Shown here in pieces: positions 1 to 13,140 of a stretch of DNA of 64,000 nucleotides (the first letter of the stretch is position 1; every line of letters begins with the position of its first letter). The DNA is from Anthoceros angustus (taxonomy: Eukaryota > Streptophyta > Anthocerotopsida > Anthocerotales > Anthocerotaceae): NCBI GenBank assembly GCA_010909165.1, contig MU008176.1, positions 550,856 to 614,855 on the forward strand, given 5' to 3'. The translations under genes were made by a program, and so were the position numbers. Below the pieces are notes generated by a model. It saw only the letters and a list, made by a program, of their open reading frames with translations. It was not told the DNA's origin and ran no database searches.

Positions 1-769
1 AATTCTTTGCGCGTTCCGGCATTCCGTGCCCCATGCGTTGCACTGCCGCGAGGCACCTTCACTCCACCTCCAACCCATCGATGGGCATGGGCCATCTCTC
101 CACGGTAGCGAAAATGAAATCTTTGTGCATTGCGGACAATCCGAACCTCCAATACCATGAGTACCCATTTCCCGGACGTGCCTCACATTTCTCGCCTCCC
201 GGGCATGCCTGCTCTCGCCACAGTGAGTCGTGGAGTGGATTTGCGGGCTCTCCCACTCCACACCGGCTCCCCACGTCGCCGAGATTCGCGACCGTCGCTT
301 CCACGGCCTCCTCCGCGCCGCCGTCCGGCATGCGTGATCCTCTTCGCATGGGCGCCCGGCGGCGTTGCGGCTCGCCGGGCGGTCACAGCGCCAAAGCGTG
401 CTCAAGCCCCATCGCTCCAACCTCGCCGCCGGCGCGAACATTTGCATGTCGCCGGCGTTCCTCCACTTCTCCTTTCGTCCTGCGGCCCGGGCCTCCACCT
501 CGCCGCCTCATGATCGTCGTGCTCGGTGGATCGTCCGACGCTCTCGTGTCGGCGCCCTCGAATGGATCATACTCGCTGCAAACACACAAGTTGTGAGGCT
601 CCCAGAGATGCCGACGCATGCTTACATTTCTGCCAGGCCACATAGCCGCTTGTACGCTCGTTGTGGGCGGCGGCTGTCGCCTCCTTGAGCCGTACCAAGC
701 ATGGTGGTGGGCAATGGAACGCCGCTGTGCAATCCACCTGCAATCAGCGAGGTTTGAGAATTCATGGGT
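1..769. other. GC-rich DNA without a recognisable gene
   Basis: Open frames exist on both strands, but they overlap in several frames. Their translations are Arg/Pro/Ser-rich without any motif I recognise, as expected from GC-rich non-coding DNA. No RNA gene or repeat boundary is visible. Confidence 0.4.
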
Positions 770-1745
770 GACGCGGATGCGGCTCGCGCTCAGGCCGACC
801 TCTGTCTCCACTTGGTGCACCTCCGAGATCGGCGTCACGCCCCTCCCAAGGTGGGTGCGCCCAATCGGTGATCACCCGCCGCGCCAGCGGACGCCACTCC
901 ACCTTCCGTTCGGACGGCGCCAGGTTGTCCATGGCGTCCTCACCTCCCCTCCCCTCCCCTCCCCTCTTTCCTCGCGATTGCTCCTTCCTGGCGCCGTGCG
1001 GCCGCCCCTCCTCCTCCACCGCCTCCCGTTTGAGCGCACCCATGGCGCTTTCATTGTGCGGAATCATAGGTCCACTTGCGGCCTCGGGATCGTCGAGATC
1101 CCCAGCGGCCGCCTTTACTCGCCTCCTCCCCGCCGCATCCGCATCATCCGCAGTGCCAACATGTGGAGTCATCGCCAGTCTGCGGTGCGATGCGATGCCT
1201 ACGCACCCTCAAATTTCTGCGTGCATTTTGAAACATTGGTGTGCGCATCGCACTCGATCCGTGCGGTGCACATCCGCAGCGATCGACGTCCACAACGCCC
1301 CCTCCCACGGTGGCTGCGCCAGTCGGTGGATCCTGCCACCGCGGCCAGCAGGCTGCCACTCCACCTCCCGTTCGGACGACTGCAACGGGATGTCCATGGC
1401 GTCCTCCCGACCCCTCGCCCCCTCCCCCTCCCCTCCCCTCTTTCCTCGCGATTGCTCCCTTCCTGCGCGCACGTGCCGGCCGCCCCTCCTCCTCCACCGC
1501 CTCCCCGTTTCGAGCGCACCAGCAGGGCATGCTTTCATTGTGCACGGAATCATAGGTCCACTGCGCGGCCTCGGGATCGTCGAGATCCCCAGCGACGCGC
1601 TTTACTCGCCTCCTCCCCGCATCCATCACGTGCCGCAGCTGCGGGCATATGCCAACATGTGGAGTCATCGCCGCTTCCTCTCGCGGCCGCGGTGATCGTC
1701 ACGAGGCTACCCACCTCAAATTTCTGGCGTGCATTTTCGAACATT
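770..1745. repeat. Tandem repeat, two copies of a unit of about 480-490 bp
   Basis: The segment around 840-1255 recurs around 1290-1745. Shared landmarks are the C-rich run that ends in TTTCCTCGCGATTGCTCC (near 972 and 1447) and CATGTGGAGTCATCGCC (near 1160 and 1655). The copies differ by substitutions and small indels. The long + frame over this stretch (618-2015) is a by-product of base composition. The CAAATTTCTGCGTGCATTTT motif recurs further at about 1815, 2757 and 2860. Confidence 0.7.
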
Positions 1746-3745
1746 GAGCTGCCGTGCGCGCCGCACTCCTTACAGCGATCCGCTGCGGTACAGCAGCGAT
1801 GCCATGCGGCTACTGCGGCTACTCAAATTTCTGGCGTGCATTTTCAGCAAACATTGATGCCGCCGCGCACTCCGCCACAACGCTCGAGGCGGTTGCACCT
1901 CAGCGTCGCGGCTGCCAATGCAGCAGCCGCCGCTCGCAACCTGCCCGAAATCGAAATCGTCATCCGCAGTTCCAACGAATTACATGAACCGCATGGCGGA
2001 ACCTATGGTACCTAAGCTTGTCGGCAATTCGTTGGGCGTTCATCATAAGCTCGCACCATCACTCCCTTCCCAACCGCAACCACCCTTACATTTTTGCCTT
2101 CACGGCGCACTTGGTTCACTTCCACCCTCGCATCGCCAAGTACGCCATAACATGGTTCTCCGTCGCGGTTGATATCCTCGAACAACGCTCCATTCTTGTC
2201 ATTCCATTCCATTTCTCCATACCGCGAAATCAACCAATTCATAATACCTCATAGGCCACCTCTCCACAAGGTCGGTGGCACTTGATGCGTGCACACAGGA
2301 AAACCAAATCCTAAGGTCGTCCCTTTGCGGCTCTCCTTTCCGGTACCTCTTCCATCCGGCCAGCCGAACACTTGGTGCATGAAAATGTGGCACTCCACGG
2401 TCGGTAAGACCTCTCGCGATAATTTGTCCACCGCCACTCCATCCGGTCCGTCCCTCGCCGGTGCGGTCGTGAGGCGGCAAGTTTCTCTGGATAGCCCTCC
2501 ATGCGCGGACACTGGCTTTGATGGTCCTCCACAAATGCCAAGAACTCGGACAGCTCCCAATAGTTGATGGGAACCATAGGCCACGCAGAATGTACTCGCG
2601 AGCTTTGCATCTCCCACTCCTCCCCGCCGCCCCCGCCCCCGCCCGCCCGTGCTTGCCGAGACCAGACATGCGCATGCGGCACCGTGGCATCATCTACAAC
2701 ATGTGGAGTCATCGCACCTTCCCCGGCGGTTGCTGCGATGCGCATACCGCGCACTCAAATTTCTGCGTGCATTTTCGTGAAACATTGATGCCATCGCGCA
2801 CGCATCGCACTCTTACAACGATCCGCATGCGGTGCACATGATGCGCGTGCACATACTCAAATTTCTGCGTGCATTTTCAGCAAACATTGACTGTGCCATC
2901 GCGCACGCACTGCACTCCTTACAACGATCCGCAACTCGAGGCGCTGCACTATCGTCGCGCGCTGCAATCTGCAGAGCCCGCCGCCTCGCAACCGCAAAAT
3001 CGAATCCATCCGCAGTTCCAACGAATTACATGAACACTGCATGACGGAACCTATGGTACCTAAGCTTGTCGGCAATTGCTGTTGGACGTTCATCATAAGC
3101 CTGTGCTCTGCACCATCACTCCCTTCCCAACCGCAACCACCCTTACATTTTTTGCCTTCACGGCGCACTTGGTTCGCCCACCCGCACTCGTGATCCCCGC
3201 CAAGGCACGCCATAACATGGTTCTCCGTCGTTGATATCCTCGAACAACGCTCCATTCTTGCATTCCATTTCTCCATACCGCATTTAAATCGACCAATTCA
3301 TAATACCTATTAGGCCACCTCTCCACAAGGTCGGTGGCACTTGATGCGTGCACTGGAAAACCAAATCCTAAGGTCGCCCATGCTGCCCCTTTCCGTACCT
3401 CTTCCATTCCGACGGCCAACCGAACACTTGGTGCATGAAAATATGGCACTCCACCGGTAAGACCTCTCGCGATAATTTGTCCACCGCCACTCCATCCGGT
3501 CCGTCCCTCGCAGTCGAGGCGGCAAGTTTCTCGATAGCCCTCCATGCGCAGACACGGCTTTGATGGTCCTCCACAAATGCCAAGAACTCGGACAGCTCCC
3601 AATAGTTGATGGGAACCATAGGCCACGCAGGAATGTACTCGCGCGAGCTTTGCATCTCCCACTCCTCCTGCCGCCCCCTTGCACGCCGCCCGCCCGCCAG
3701 GCTTGCCAGACCGCATGCGCATGCGGTCACCGTGAATTCCAGCGG
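1650..3745. repeat. Tandem repeat, two copies of a 1,048-bp unit
   Basis: GGAACCTATGGTACCTAAGC occurs at 1998 and again at 3046, which sets a period of 1,048 bp. The similarity runs from about 1650-2697 to about 2698-3745. The minus strand of both copies keeps similar peptide stretches (for example NYWELSEFLAFVEDH), but each copy has its own frameshifts. I do not recognise the protein, so it may be a decayed mobile-element ORF or chance. The copies differ largely by short insertions and deletions, many in CG-rich spots. Confidence 0.75.
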
Positions 3746-4599
3746 TCATCTACAGCATGTGTGGGAGCTACCTACTCGCTGTTGTCCAGCTTCCCCTCTT
3801 CAATTGCAAGCGCCAGCCAGGAAAACCCACAGGCGCCGCCTCCGCTCGCCGCCGATCTTGGGTTCCTCATCCTCCTCCACAGGCACGGGCCGGCGTTGCC
3901 TGCACCACCGCCACCGGCCGCTTCCTTCCACTAATGTCACTGCGTTTCCCTTCCGACCACCGGCGCGTCTTCCCCTATTCCTTCTGCACTTGGGTGGCGG
4001 CGGTAACCACCGGTGGGCACCGTCGTCTGCCCCAACCCCAGCAATCCCTATTTCAAAACCCATGCTTCCCCTCGCCCACCTGCATCGAACTAGTGGGATG
4101 CGCGCCCGGTACATCAGGCTGGATGCATCCTCAGGCGTTCCCTACCCCCGCCCCCGCAGCGTCGCGGTACGGTCTTCCCATCCTTTGCCCGACTCCATAA
4201 AGTCGGTGGAAAGCAGATTATTCTGCAACGGATGATGGGATGCGAACTCCTTTCATTCTGAAGGAATTGGGCTACAAACCCGTGTTTGTCAACCATTTGA
4301 CCAACGGGTATGCCCGATCATTTCATGAAAACTGCATGAATATTTGGCATGGAATGAGCTTGCGTTTTGGTGATGTCCCCACCACTTTCGGCTGATTTCA
4401 TTTCCATGCACCAAACCCGTACTTTTGACATCACCCGGAACCTACCACATTTCATTTGCGGTCCATCTTTGCATCGTCCATCTTCGTGTTTTTCTCTGCT
4501 GCGCCAGACACTTATGGGTAGGGTCAATCACTAACCAAAACCTCACCAAGTCGATGTGAACACCATGCCACCCACCATGGTCTTTATGCATGATGGACA
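3746..4599. other. No gene seen
   Basis: The first part is C-rich (3,780-4,200) and the rest of mixed composition. It carries only short overlapping frames without recognisable motifs. Confidence 0.35.
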
Positions 4600-5560
4600 T
4601 TGTGCATACTATGGAGCAGGACTATGACACATATATGGGTGCATATCTAGAAATACCTAAAATCATAACCCAAGGAAAAGGCGAGCATGGTGTTGGTGGA
4701 CATATACATTATTTATTGAAGGCCAAGGAGAAGTAGGATTATACATAGACCCAGTGGGTTTTTCCTATATATGTGGCTGCCCAACCATGGATTCCAGTAC
4801 AGTGCCTATCCCTCCCGCTCTTATATGTCGGGAGAAAAGTCCAGCCTTTGGACCAATCTAACATGTTCATTGCCCATTGATGGCATGCACATGGTATGCA
4901 TGTCATGTTGCATGCTTGACATGCGATGTGTGTGAACATGTCTACCTACATGCTCCGTCATGGCACAATCAATCTATGTACATCGTGATGCATGTTGACC
5001 GTACTATGACACATATATAGGTCGTGATATATATTGAAAATACCTGAAAATCAAAACCCAAGGAAAAGGGCGAGTATGTTGTTCAGTGCATAATTATCAT
5101 TTGTTCGAAGGCCAAGGAGAAGTATGATTATAAATAGATTTGGTACCATGGGGTGCGGTGTACGTGATTTAACTGTTTCCTTGGACTTCGACAGACGGGA
5201 CCACTGTACTTGTCTATATATGTGGCCTACCTAGCCATTGATACTTGGATTGTAGATGTTTTTGGATGGAAAAGGGTCCATCCTTATCGCTGCGGCTCTT
5301 CTTCGTGTCTTGGAAAAGGGCGAGCATGTTGTGCAGTGCATAAATATCATTTGTTCGAAGGCGAAGGAAAAGTAGGATCGTAAATACATCCGACGTGCCT
5401 ACCATCGGGTAAGAGGTGGCACGTGTTTCAACCCGTTTCCTTGGTGTTCAACAGACAGGACCACTATACATGTCTATATATGTGGCCTTCCTAGCCATTG
5501 ATTCTTGCATTATACATGTTTCTCTGGATGAAGAGGCATACTCGCCCGGAACCCCTTCTT
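4600..5560 (+). repeat. Left arm of a large inverted repeat built of degenerate monomers
   Basis: AT-richer DNA holding at least two or three diverged copies of a unit of several hundred bp. The recurrent phrases are AACCCAAGGAAAAGG, GAAGGCCAAGGAGAAGTA and CCTATATATGTGG. The reverse complements of the same phrases recur at 11.5-13.1 kb, so this arm is inverted relative to the right one. Similar short-range inverted repetition is typical of foldback or long-TIR elements. No coding capacity is visible. Confidence 0.65.
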
Positions 5561-8500
5561 TCTCCTTGTGACATATGGGATCGGTGGGGAGCATCATGCA
5601 ACCAACTTGATTTGACCTTTTCCTTTGCTCTGCGGCGAAGGACCATTGTTCATGTCTATATATAACGATTATGCACCCTCATGCTTTATTCCCATTGTCA
5701 ATTGTAGTTGACCAAGTGCATATGTTGATTGCGGGTCATTCTCCTTTGCACATTCAACCGTGCTCCATAGTGCGGCAGCGTGTGGGAGGCGGCGTCTCGT
5801 CTTTTGGTGTGGGCAGCGTGTGGGCACCGTGTGGCGGCGTCTCATACCGCATCAATTGCCATGCCTCCATTCGCATCACTCCATCAAGCGCACTTGTCTC
5901 CCATAATGCATGGCTATTTCGTGATTTGCATTTGATGAATTTAAGGCATGTTAGGCAATTTCTGCGAAATTTAGGCGTTTGGGCATTTTGCACTATTCCG
6001 CATTGTATACATTTTATGTATTTCCGGCATTTTGGGCAATGTCGGTGGGCATTTTTCTTTGGTTTGTTGGGTGGGAAGGCGGGTTGGGGGTGGGCGGGTT
6101 GGGGTTATTGGTGTGGGTTGGGGTTCATTGGTGCGGGTTGGGGCGGTGTGTCTTTGTTGAGGCGGGCCTTGGCGGGGTGGCGCATCTTGGGCTCGACACA
6201 GCGGCGGGCTCGCCCTCTCCGGGTGGCCGATCGGGGCGCACTGCGGCTGTCGTGGGCGGGCCGGGTAATGGTGGGAGGACCAGGCGGGATGGGTCGAGGA
6301 TGTGGGTGACGGACAAATCTCCAGCCATGAGGCGCGGAAGGCCAAGCGGCAACCATGCCATCGAAAAATGTGAAGTGACGGGCGTTGGCCAAGATGGGCC
6401 ATGTTCACGGATTTTATGGCAAGCAATATGGGATGGACTTCATGGGCGGTACACGATGCGAGAATATGGCGCGGACTACGGAAATATTAATGCATAGCGA
6501 GATGGTGCGTAGATTATGGCGGATGCCTAAAAGGCATGTTGGCGAGGAAGGATATGTGGATGGTTGTGCAATGGCCATGCGCAGGCACACCGCTGCTTCG
6601 CCTTGTCTCCAAAAGCAGACCTCCCACCACGGTGGTCGACCGCTCATGCCTCCAGACATAGACCGGATCGAAGGGCATTTCATATGCAAGGCTTGTTCCC
6701 TAGCTCGGATATTGGTGTGCGGTCCGGACACAATGCTCGGGCGGGCGTGATAGCGCATCATTCGCACTTTACCAATAGTTTATTTGAACATATCGGACCC
6801 AATATGTTATTGGGACACATATATGTCTGACATCTTCGCGTGTGGCGGGAAGGAACCATGATCGGGACCACCGGCATGTTTGGCGGAGCCCGGAAAGTCA
6901 AAGCGGGTGTCATGTCGCTGCAACCGGAGCGGCGGGCGATCGCGGCAGCGATGAGGGTGTTGAGTGCAGCGCAGCATGCGCTGCAAGATGGGGCGGTTGC
7001 GCAAGTGGAAAGTATTGCAGCCACATGTAATGCGCAAGCGCGCTCGTGAGCCAAAACTTAGCTGGCCGCAGCCACCTCCCTTAACTCGAATCTTTGTCGC
7101 CCATGCCGGCGCGGCTATGTCGCGGGCGGAGGAATATGGACAATGATTTGATTTTCTGGCTGCAACCCCTCACCCCGAACACGCGCAATGCTTGCGCATC
7201 TGGCCATCCATCTCCTTCCTGGCGCGTCTGTCGTCCCACATCGAGGCGCGCACACGGTTGGCGGGCGATGTGTAAGGCGGCAGGCGCGGTGTTTCACCAG
7301 CACCATGGCGTCGCTCGGAAGACACGTGAGCATTGCACATCGGCCGTAGCAGCGTGAGAAGAAATTGTGGGCACATTCTTGCTGGCACGCCGAAGACGCG
7401 GATGGGGCGAATATGCCCCATGTAAGGTCATCCGTCGGCCCCCACGGATGGGGCGGCGCCGTCGCGCCATCGCCCGTTCGCGCACCCGGGCCGGGCGTCA
7501 ATTCGCCGGGCGCGCGGCGCACCCTCTTCACGGCGTCGATGCCCAATATCGGCGCGACGGCTCACGGTAAGCCGCCATCGTCGGATCGCTCGGAGGTTCA
7601 ACGTGGCGTCGGTGGCCCATCCACATATGGCGGGGAATGGGTGGGCGGATCGCAATCCGCCCGCGGTGGTGGGAGGATGGAGGCGGCGCGAGTGAGCCGA
7701 GGCCGCCTCCCGGCGCCGTTGGGACAATCCCATTCACGCAACTCGGAATCACGGGTTGGGTATAGGCCGCGGAAGAAGCAAAGAGCGCGGGCGCCGTCGG
7801 TGATGATGGCGGGCGGGCGTTGGCTCACAAAGTATCGGGTACAAGTACCGCTGGACAAGGCTTTGCCAAGGTCGACTTGGGAGATGGAGAAGCGGCGGGT
7901 TGTCTTCGTGTCGCGCTCGACCTCACGCAGTGGAGCTACGGTGCCCTCGGCATGGTGGGGGCGGCGTGACAAGACGCCGCAGCACGGTGTGTGCGCCATT
8001 GTTGAGTGCGAGGCTCTATTCGACAAAACTGGCGGCAGGGTCCGGGCGCTTTGTGGTCCATGCCGGTTGCGTCGCGCACACACAAGTCCGGTGTATCGGC
8101 GACATTCACCAATTTCCCCCGGCCGCGTCACAGTCTTGGCTGATGCAAATCTGTACATCGGGGCGTTAATTTACACCGCGGTGCAGGCGGGAGCGAGCGG
8201 GCGTCGCCGGAGGTTTACGATTGGGTGCGGAGGAGGAAGAAGTGGATGTCACCGATGGGATGGAGGCGGGCGTTGGCGGTGTGGTCGTGGTCGCTCGGAG
8301 GAGAGTTCAACAACGCCGTCGGCATCCCCGACCTTGAGGCACCCGCATCCCACGCCTCGACCCTCGGGACATGTGGGAGGAGGCACAATTTCCTCCCCTA
8401 GGCCAGCAGCCAGCGCCTGGTGAGCCCACGTGGGCGGGCGCAGAAGTCCAGGCGCGCGGCGGGCGCGTGCACGCCGTTCATGGAAGCGTCTCGCGGAGGC

Positions 8501-11389
8501 GGAAGAGGCTCTCGCTAACGGCATGGCAACGGACCTTTTAGTTGTGGAAGAGCTCCGCACACCACCGCAGTGGAAGGGGAAGGCGCGTCGGCGAGGAATC
8601 CGGATCGCCGAGAGGTTCTTTTCTTGAAATTTTGGGTCACTTGCGGAGAAGGCGGAATGGCGGATGCAACCGATCGGTGCGGCTCTTGCAAGGCTGCAAC
8701 ATCTTGTGGAGGCGCGAGCCGAACTTCGGCGGAAGGGCTCGCCGCATCCGGATGGTGCAAGGCATGGACGGGCTGGAAATGTTCGACACCGCCACCATCC
8801 GAGGGGTTCTTCGCGCGATCGTCTCCCCGGGCTGGTCCGCCTTCGCGGATATGGACGACCGCAGACCTTCGATCCATGGCGGAAGAGTTGCGAGACGCGA
8901 ATAGCACCAACTTGAGGTTCGCGATGGATGAGGAGGAGATGCCGGCACGCGACCACCGCGCCGTGCTTCAGGCGGCAGGTGAGGCGGAGAAGGCGGCAGA
9001 CGCGCGCTTATGGCATTCCGCGGCGGCGAAGCGACGCCGCATGCTGCGATGCGGCGTTTTGATGAGAAGGCTCAGTATGCCGTCCGAGCAGCGGGAGCGG
9101 CGATTCGAGGACCTCCTAACCCTCCGGTGAGCGAAGATGCCATTATTTGCACATGGTGCCTCGATGGGGTTGATAGCGGCTTTGGTGATTGCGTTGAGGC
9201 GGGCATGGAGTGCCAACAAGCTCGACAATTTCGCGGGGAGGGACCTTTCCACCGTTTAGAGTGCGATCGCACAGTGCACGGGACACGGTGATGTAGTCCA
9301 CGAGGTTGGAGCGATGGGCCAGCGGGCCTACGTGACGGTGCATCGGCGAGGCTGGAAGTACTGCAGGTCGCCGTCATTTGTGGACGGCGTGTTCGACAAG
9401 CGTTGGCGGTGCACATTACCACATCGCCACGAGTGCATCCGACCCCTCGCACATGGTAAGATATTTGGGCATGATTGATGCAAAATGTGCGAGTGCGCGG
9501 CCGAGATCCTTGTGCGAGCCATGTTCTTGACCACCTCACATCCGCAAATGGCATTGAGGTGAGTCGTCCCATGACATTTGCCACACTCGCACGCACTAGG
9601 GAGCCAAAAGGATGGCGTGCACAAGGAGTGGAAGGATGCGCAGAGGACGTTGAAGAGGGCTTTTAAGACGGATATGTTGACAACCCACCCACACCATGGC
9701 CATCCTCCAAGAACGCAGGGGCTCGGCGGGCGAAGGCAGCGGCGATTTCATCGGCCGAGTCCGATGGCGGGCTCCGGATTTTTCAAGCATGTGGCCGACG
9801 AAGCCCTCGCATGTCAGGCGGCGGTGGCGCGCATTCGGAAGAAGGTGCGGGACCGCTTTTATTCACCTGCACGCGTTGGCGGGTGGGTGGGAGAGGGTTC
9901 GGCATGTGGTGCACTGGACAAGAGGGCCATGTTGGAGTGTCTAGGGAGTGCACGCGTTTGAGAGTGTCACCAAGTTCTTCACGCCACGCATGGATGCAGG
10001 CGGTGGCGTTCTGGCGGAGTGAGATTCGAGGCACTTGCGCGGTTTAGAGAAATGTTCGTGAAATCGTCGAGAGATGTCATTCGGCGATAGAGCGCGCTGT
10101 TCACCTTCATCACCGGAGTTTACTTCAGCGTGCCAATGGTGGTCGGGCAAGTTCCCCTCCGTTTGGGCGGTGCCTCGATCGAGGCGTGCTCACACTCTCG
10201 CTCCCGCTCTATGTCTCAAGCTCGTGATGGCCACGCGGGTGGCGAAGCCATCCGCATGAACTCCGTGTATGGGCGCTTGAAAGGCCGGCCTCGAGTCGGA
10301 CTGCGTTTCATTAGAGGCGCAAGTGGTTTTCGAAGTTGTGTTTGTCTGGCCCCGCACAAGAGGGCACTAATGTGAAGAGACTTTGAGCTGTCCGCACTCA
10401 TTTCTTGGTTTGCGATGGCCGGGTACGGAAAATCGAGGCAACTGCACCCACGTGGAACAGACGGCGATTCACGTGATTGCTTTCCGTCACCAATTGAGAA
10501 TGGGCGAAACAAGGTCGGGCGCAATAATACGGAAAACCGTAGGGTTGGCGGTGGCATTTCGGGCGGTCGAATGGCGCGAGCGTGCATCCGCGAGGAGGTT
10601 CAATCGGCCGCGGCCGCCGACAATCAATGGGCAAATGGAAAGAGGTGCAGCGGTGGGGTTTTGGGCGGAAGGTCTTCCGTGGGCGTGCACCGGTACGCAT
10701 GGCGGCTCGAGGTGGTGCTACCGCCGAGCAAGGTTGTTGTCATTGCGACAATCCGAGGGTGGACAGCTCAAAGTTTTTCTGTACATCGGATGCGAGGCCG
10801 GGCGGGGAAAAGACAAGCTCGCAGAAGTGTGCGGCGTGGAAGTGCGGTCGGCTGCGGTTCCGTGCGGGTGCTCGGCGATGAGACAGGCGAGGTAAGCCCC
10901 TTGCATTCCAGCGGTGAGGTCTTGGGCATGGCCGAGGAGTTTGGTGCGTGTGGAAGACGGGATGCAGAGATCTGCGGATGCGGAGGGAAGGCGCTTTGGT
11001 GCATCATCGATGGTGAGCCCACTCACGCACACCATCCGTCGTTGTACGCTGTGCCTTATGCGGTGGGAGGAAGTCCTTGAATGTCGGTGGAGGCGGGCGG
11101 TCGATCGGCGGAGGGCGGGAATGGCCTCAAAGGAGGTGCATTTTGATTCGGCGCCGCAATCACCGGAGGCATAGCGTGAACTTGCAGGGTGGCGATGGCG
11201 GCAGTGCTCATATAGCAATGGCCGATCGCGAGTGGAAGAGTGGTTGTGGAATGGCGGTAGGAAGGGCGGGGCCCGCGTTTGTAATCGGTCCAAAGCGACG
11301 ATTTGCACTGTAGTGGTCGGTGGTCCAAAGCACAACGACTTGTGTTTCGTTTTCATGTCTGTATTTATCAAAGTCCTCGGCCTATGGCC
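5561..11389. other. GC-rich core between inverted arms, no gene assigned
   Basis: From about 5.8 to 11.3 kb the DNA is GC-rich. It has many overlapping open frames on both strands, the longest at 7365-8423 (+, 352 codons). None shows a recognisable domain, and frame openness shifts from frame to frame, as in GC-rich non-coding DNA or a heavily frameshifted old gene. At 8.4-9.1 kb staggered + frames give Ala/Glu/Arg-rich, helix-prone stretches, which might be a decayed ORF. I could not identify it. Confidence 0.4.
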
Positions 11390-11423
11390 CAATGACGAAA
11401 ACAACATGTTGTTTTCGTCATTG
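11390..11423. other. Perfect 34-bp palindrome
   Basis: The bases at 11390-11406 are the exact reverse complement of 11407-11423, with no spacer; the centre reads CAACATGTTG. The flanks continue as an imperfect stem (CTCGGCC on the left, GCCGAG on the right), giving a hairpin of roughly 60 bp. It lies exactly where the GC-rich core gives way to the right inverted arm. Confidence 0.8.
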
Positions 11424-13140
11424 ACCAGCCGAGACTAGTGACATGATTTTACGTTGACGCCCAAGGACTAAAATGTAATCCTGACGGATGGTCCGAATGG
11501 TCCGATTCATGTGTAGGAAGAAAATCCATTTCCCAACCAACGGTACCTATCACCTTACCCGCCTATATATACGAAGACAAGGCCTTCCCTTTGGACCATC
11601 GGCCGTCATGAAGGGAAAATACTCATTGGCCTTTGGAGCTTTCACATTGGCAATGAAGGGAACAAAACTCCTTGGCCTTTGCACCAATATGTCAATCAAT
11701 GAATGGAAGGAAGACCTTGGCCTTTGGACCAAACCGAGAATCACCAAATGAAACCAAGTAGGTATCGACCATTGCGATGTCATGAGCATTGCGGTACGCA
11801 TAGGTGCGCCATTGCGACAACCGCGACGACGCTCCCACTAGACAATGCGGTGCCCAAATGTGAGAAGAGGGGAAAAAGAGAAAACGAAGGGACGAAGTAT
11901 GGCTGCCTATCCTTTAAGACAAACATGTACAATCGAAGAATCATAGGTTGGGTAGCCCACATATATAGGCAAAAACCACCGGGGACTCTCGATGAAGTAC
12001 CACCTCACACCCGATGGTAGGCACTTCAGATCTATGTAGAATCCTACTTCTCCTTGGCCTTTGAACAAATGATATTTATGCACTTAACAACCTACTAGCC
12101 CTTTTCCTTGGTTTATGATTTTCAGGTATTTTCTATATAGGTGCGGTGACCTATATATGTGTCGTAGTACTGTGCCTTACAAACTTCGCGATGCACATAG
12201 GTTGATTGTGCCATGACACACATCTAGGTAGACATGTTCACATGACATGCCATCATGACATGTGGTCCATCAAAGGCCAAGGACGTTTCTTCCTATATAT
12301 AGGCGGTAGGCGGGGATAGGCAAGTAGCGTGTAGTTGGTAGTCCATGGTTGGGTAGCCCACATATATAGGCAAAAACCGAACTGTTGATGGAGTGCCACC
12401 TCACAGTCGATGGTAGGCAGTTAGGTATATTTGTAATCCCACTTGTCCTTGGCCTTCGAACAATTGATATTCATGCACTGAAGAACGTACTCGCCCTTTT
12501 CCTTGGGTTATGGTGTTTACGTAGTTTGAATATAGATGCGCTGACCTATATATGTGTCATAGTACCCTGCCGAACATGCATCACGATGCACATACATGGA
12601 AAAGGTGCCCATGACAGAGCATCTAGGTATACATGTTCACATACTTCACATGTCAACCATCCATCCCGCATGCATGCATACCATGTGCTTTCCATGTGCA
12701 CATTTTCCTTGGGTTTTGATTTTTAGGTCTTTTGTATATAGATTCGTTGGCGTATGTATGTCGAGTCTGCGTCAACATATATCACGATGCACATGCACAT
12801 GGTATGTATGCATGATGCGTTGACATGTGATGCATGTGACCATGTCTACGTAGATCTGTCGTGGGCACCTTTTCCTTGGGTTTTGATTTTTATGTCTTCT
12901 CTATATACTGGCACGTGACCTTTATATGTGTCATGGTACCCTTCCTCACATGCATGACGGTGCACATACATGGATTGTGCCATGGCACAGCATCTAGGTA
13001 GAAATGTTCACATGCATCACATGTCAACCAGCCATCATGCATACATACCATGTGGATGCCATCCATAGGCAATGCACATGTGACATTGGTCCAAAGGCGA
13101 AGGACTTTTCTTCCTATTTATAGGCAGGCAAGGCAGGGAA
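11424..13140 (-). repeat. Right arm of the large inverted repeat
   Basis: Several diverged monomers contain CCTTTTCCTTGGGTTTTGAT, TACTTCTCCTTGGCC, CATGTTCACATG and CCACATATATAGGCAAAAACC. These are the reverse complements of phrases at 4.6-5.5 kb. The monomers recur near 12.05, 12.45, 12.70 and 12.87 kb. A short run at 11.58-11.74 kb repeats TTGGCCTTTGGACC-like words. No gene is visible. Confidence 0.65.

Noticed and set aside
618-2015. 465-codon + open frame in GC-rich tandem repeats
   Set aside because: It overlaps equally open frames on both strands, crosses repeat-unit borders and has Arg/Pro/Ser-rich sequence without motifs.
7365-8423. 352-codon + frame in the GC-rich core
   Set aside because: No domain, low-complexity composition and several competing frames in the same place.
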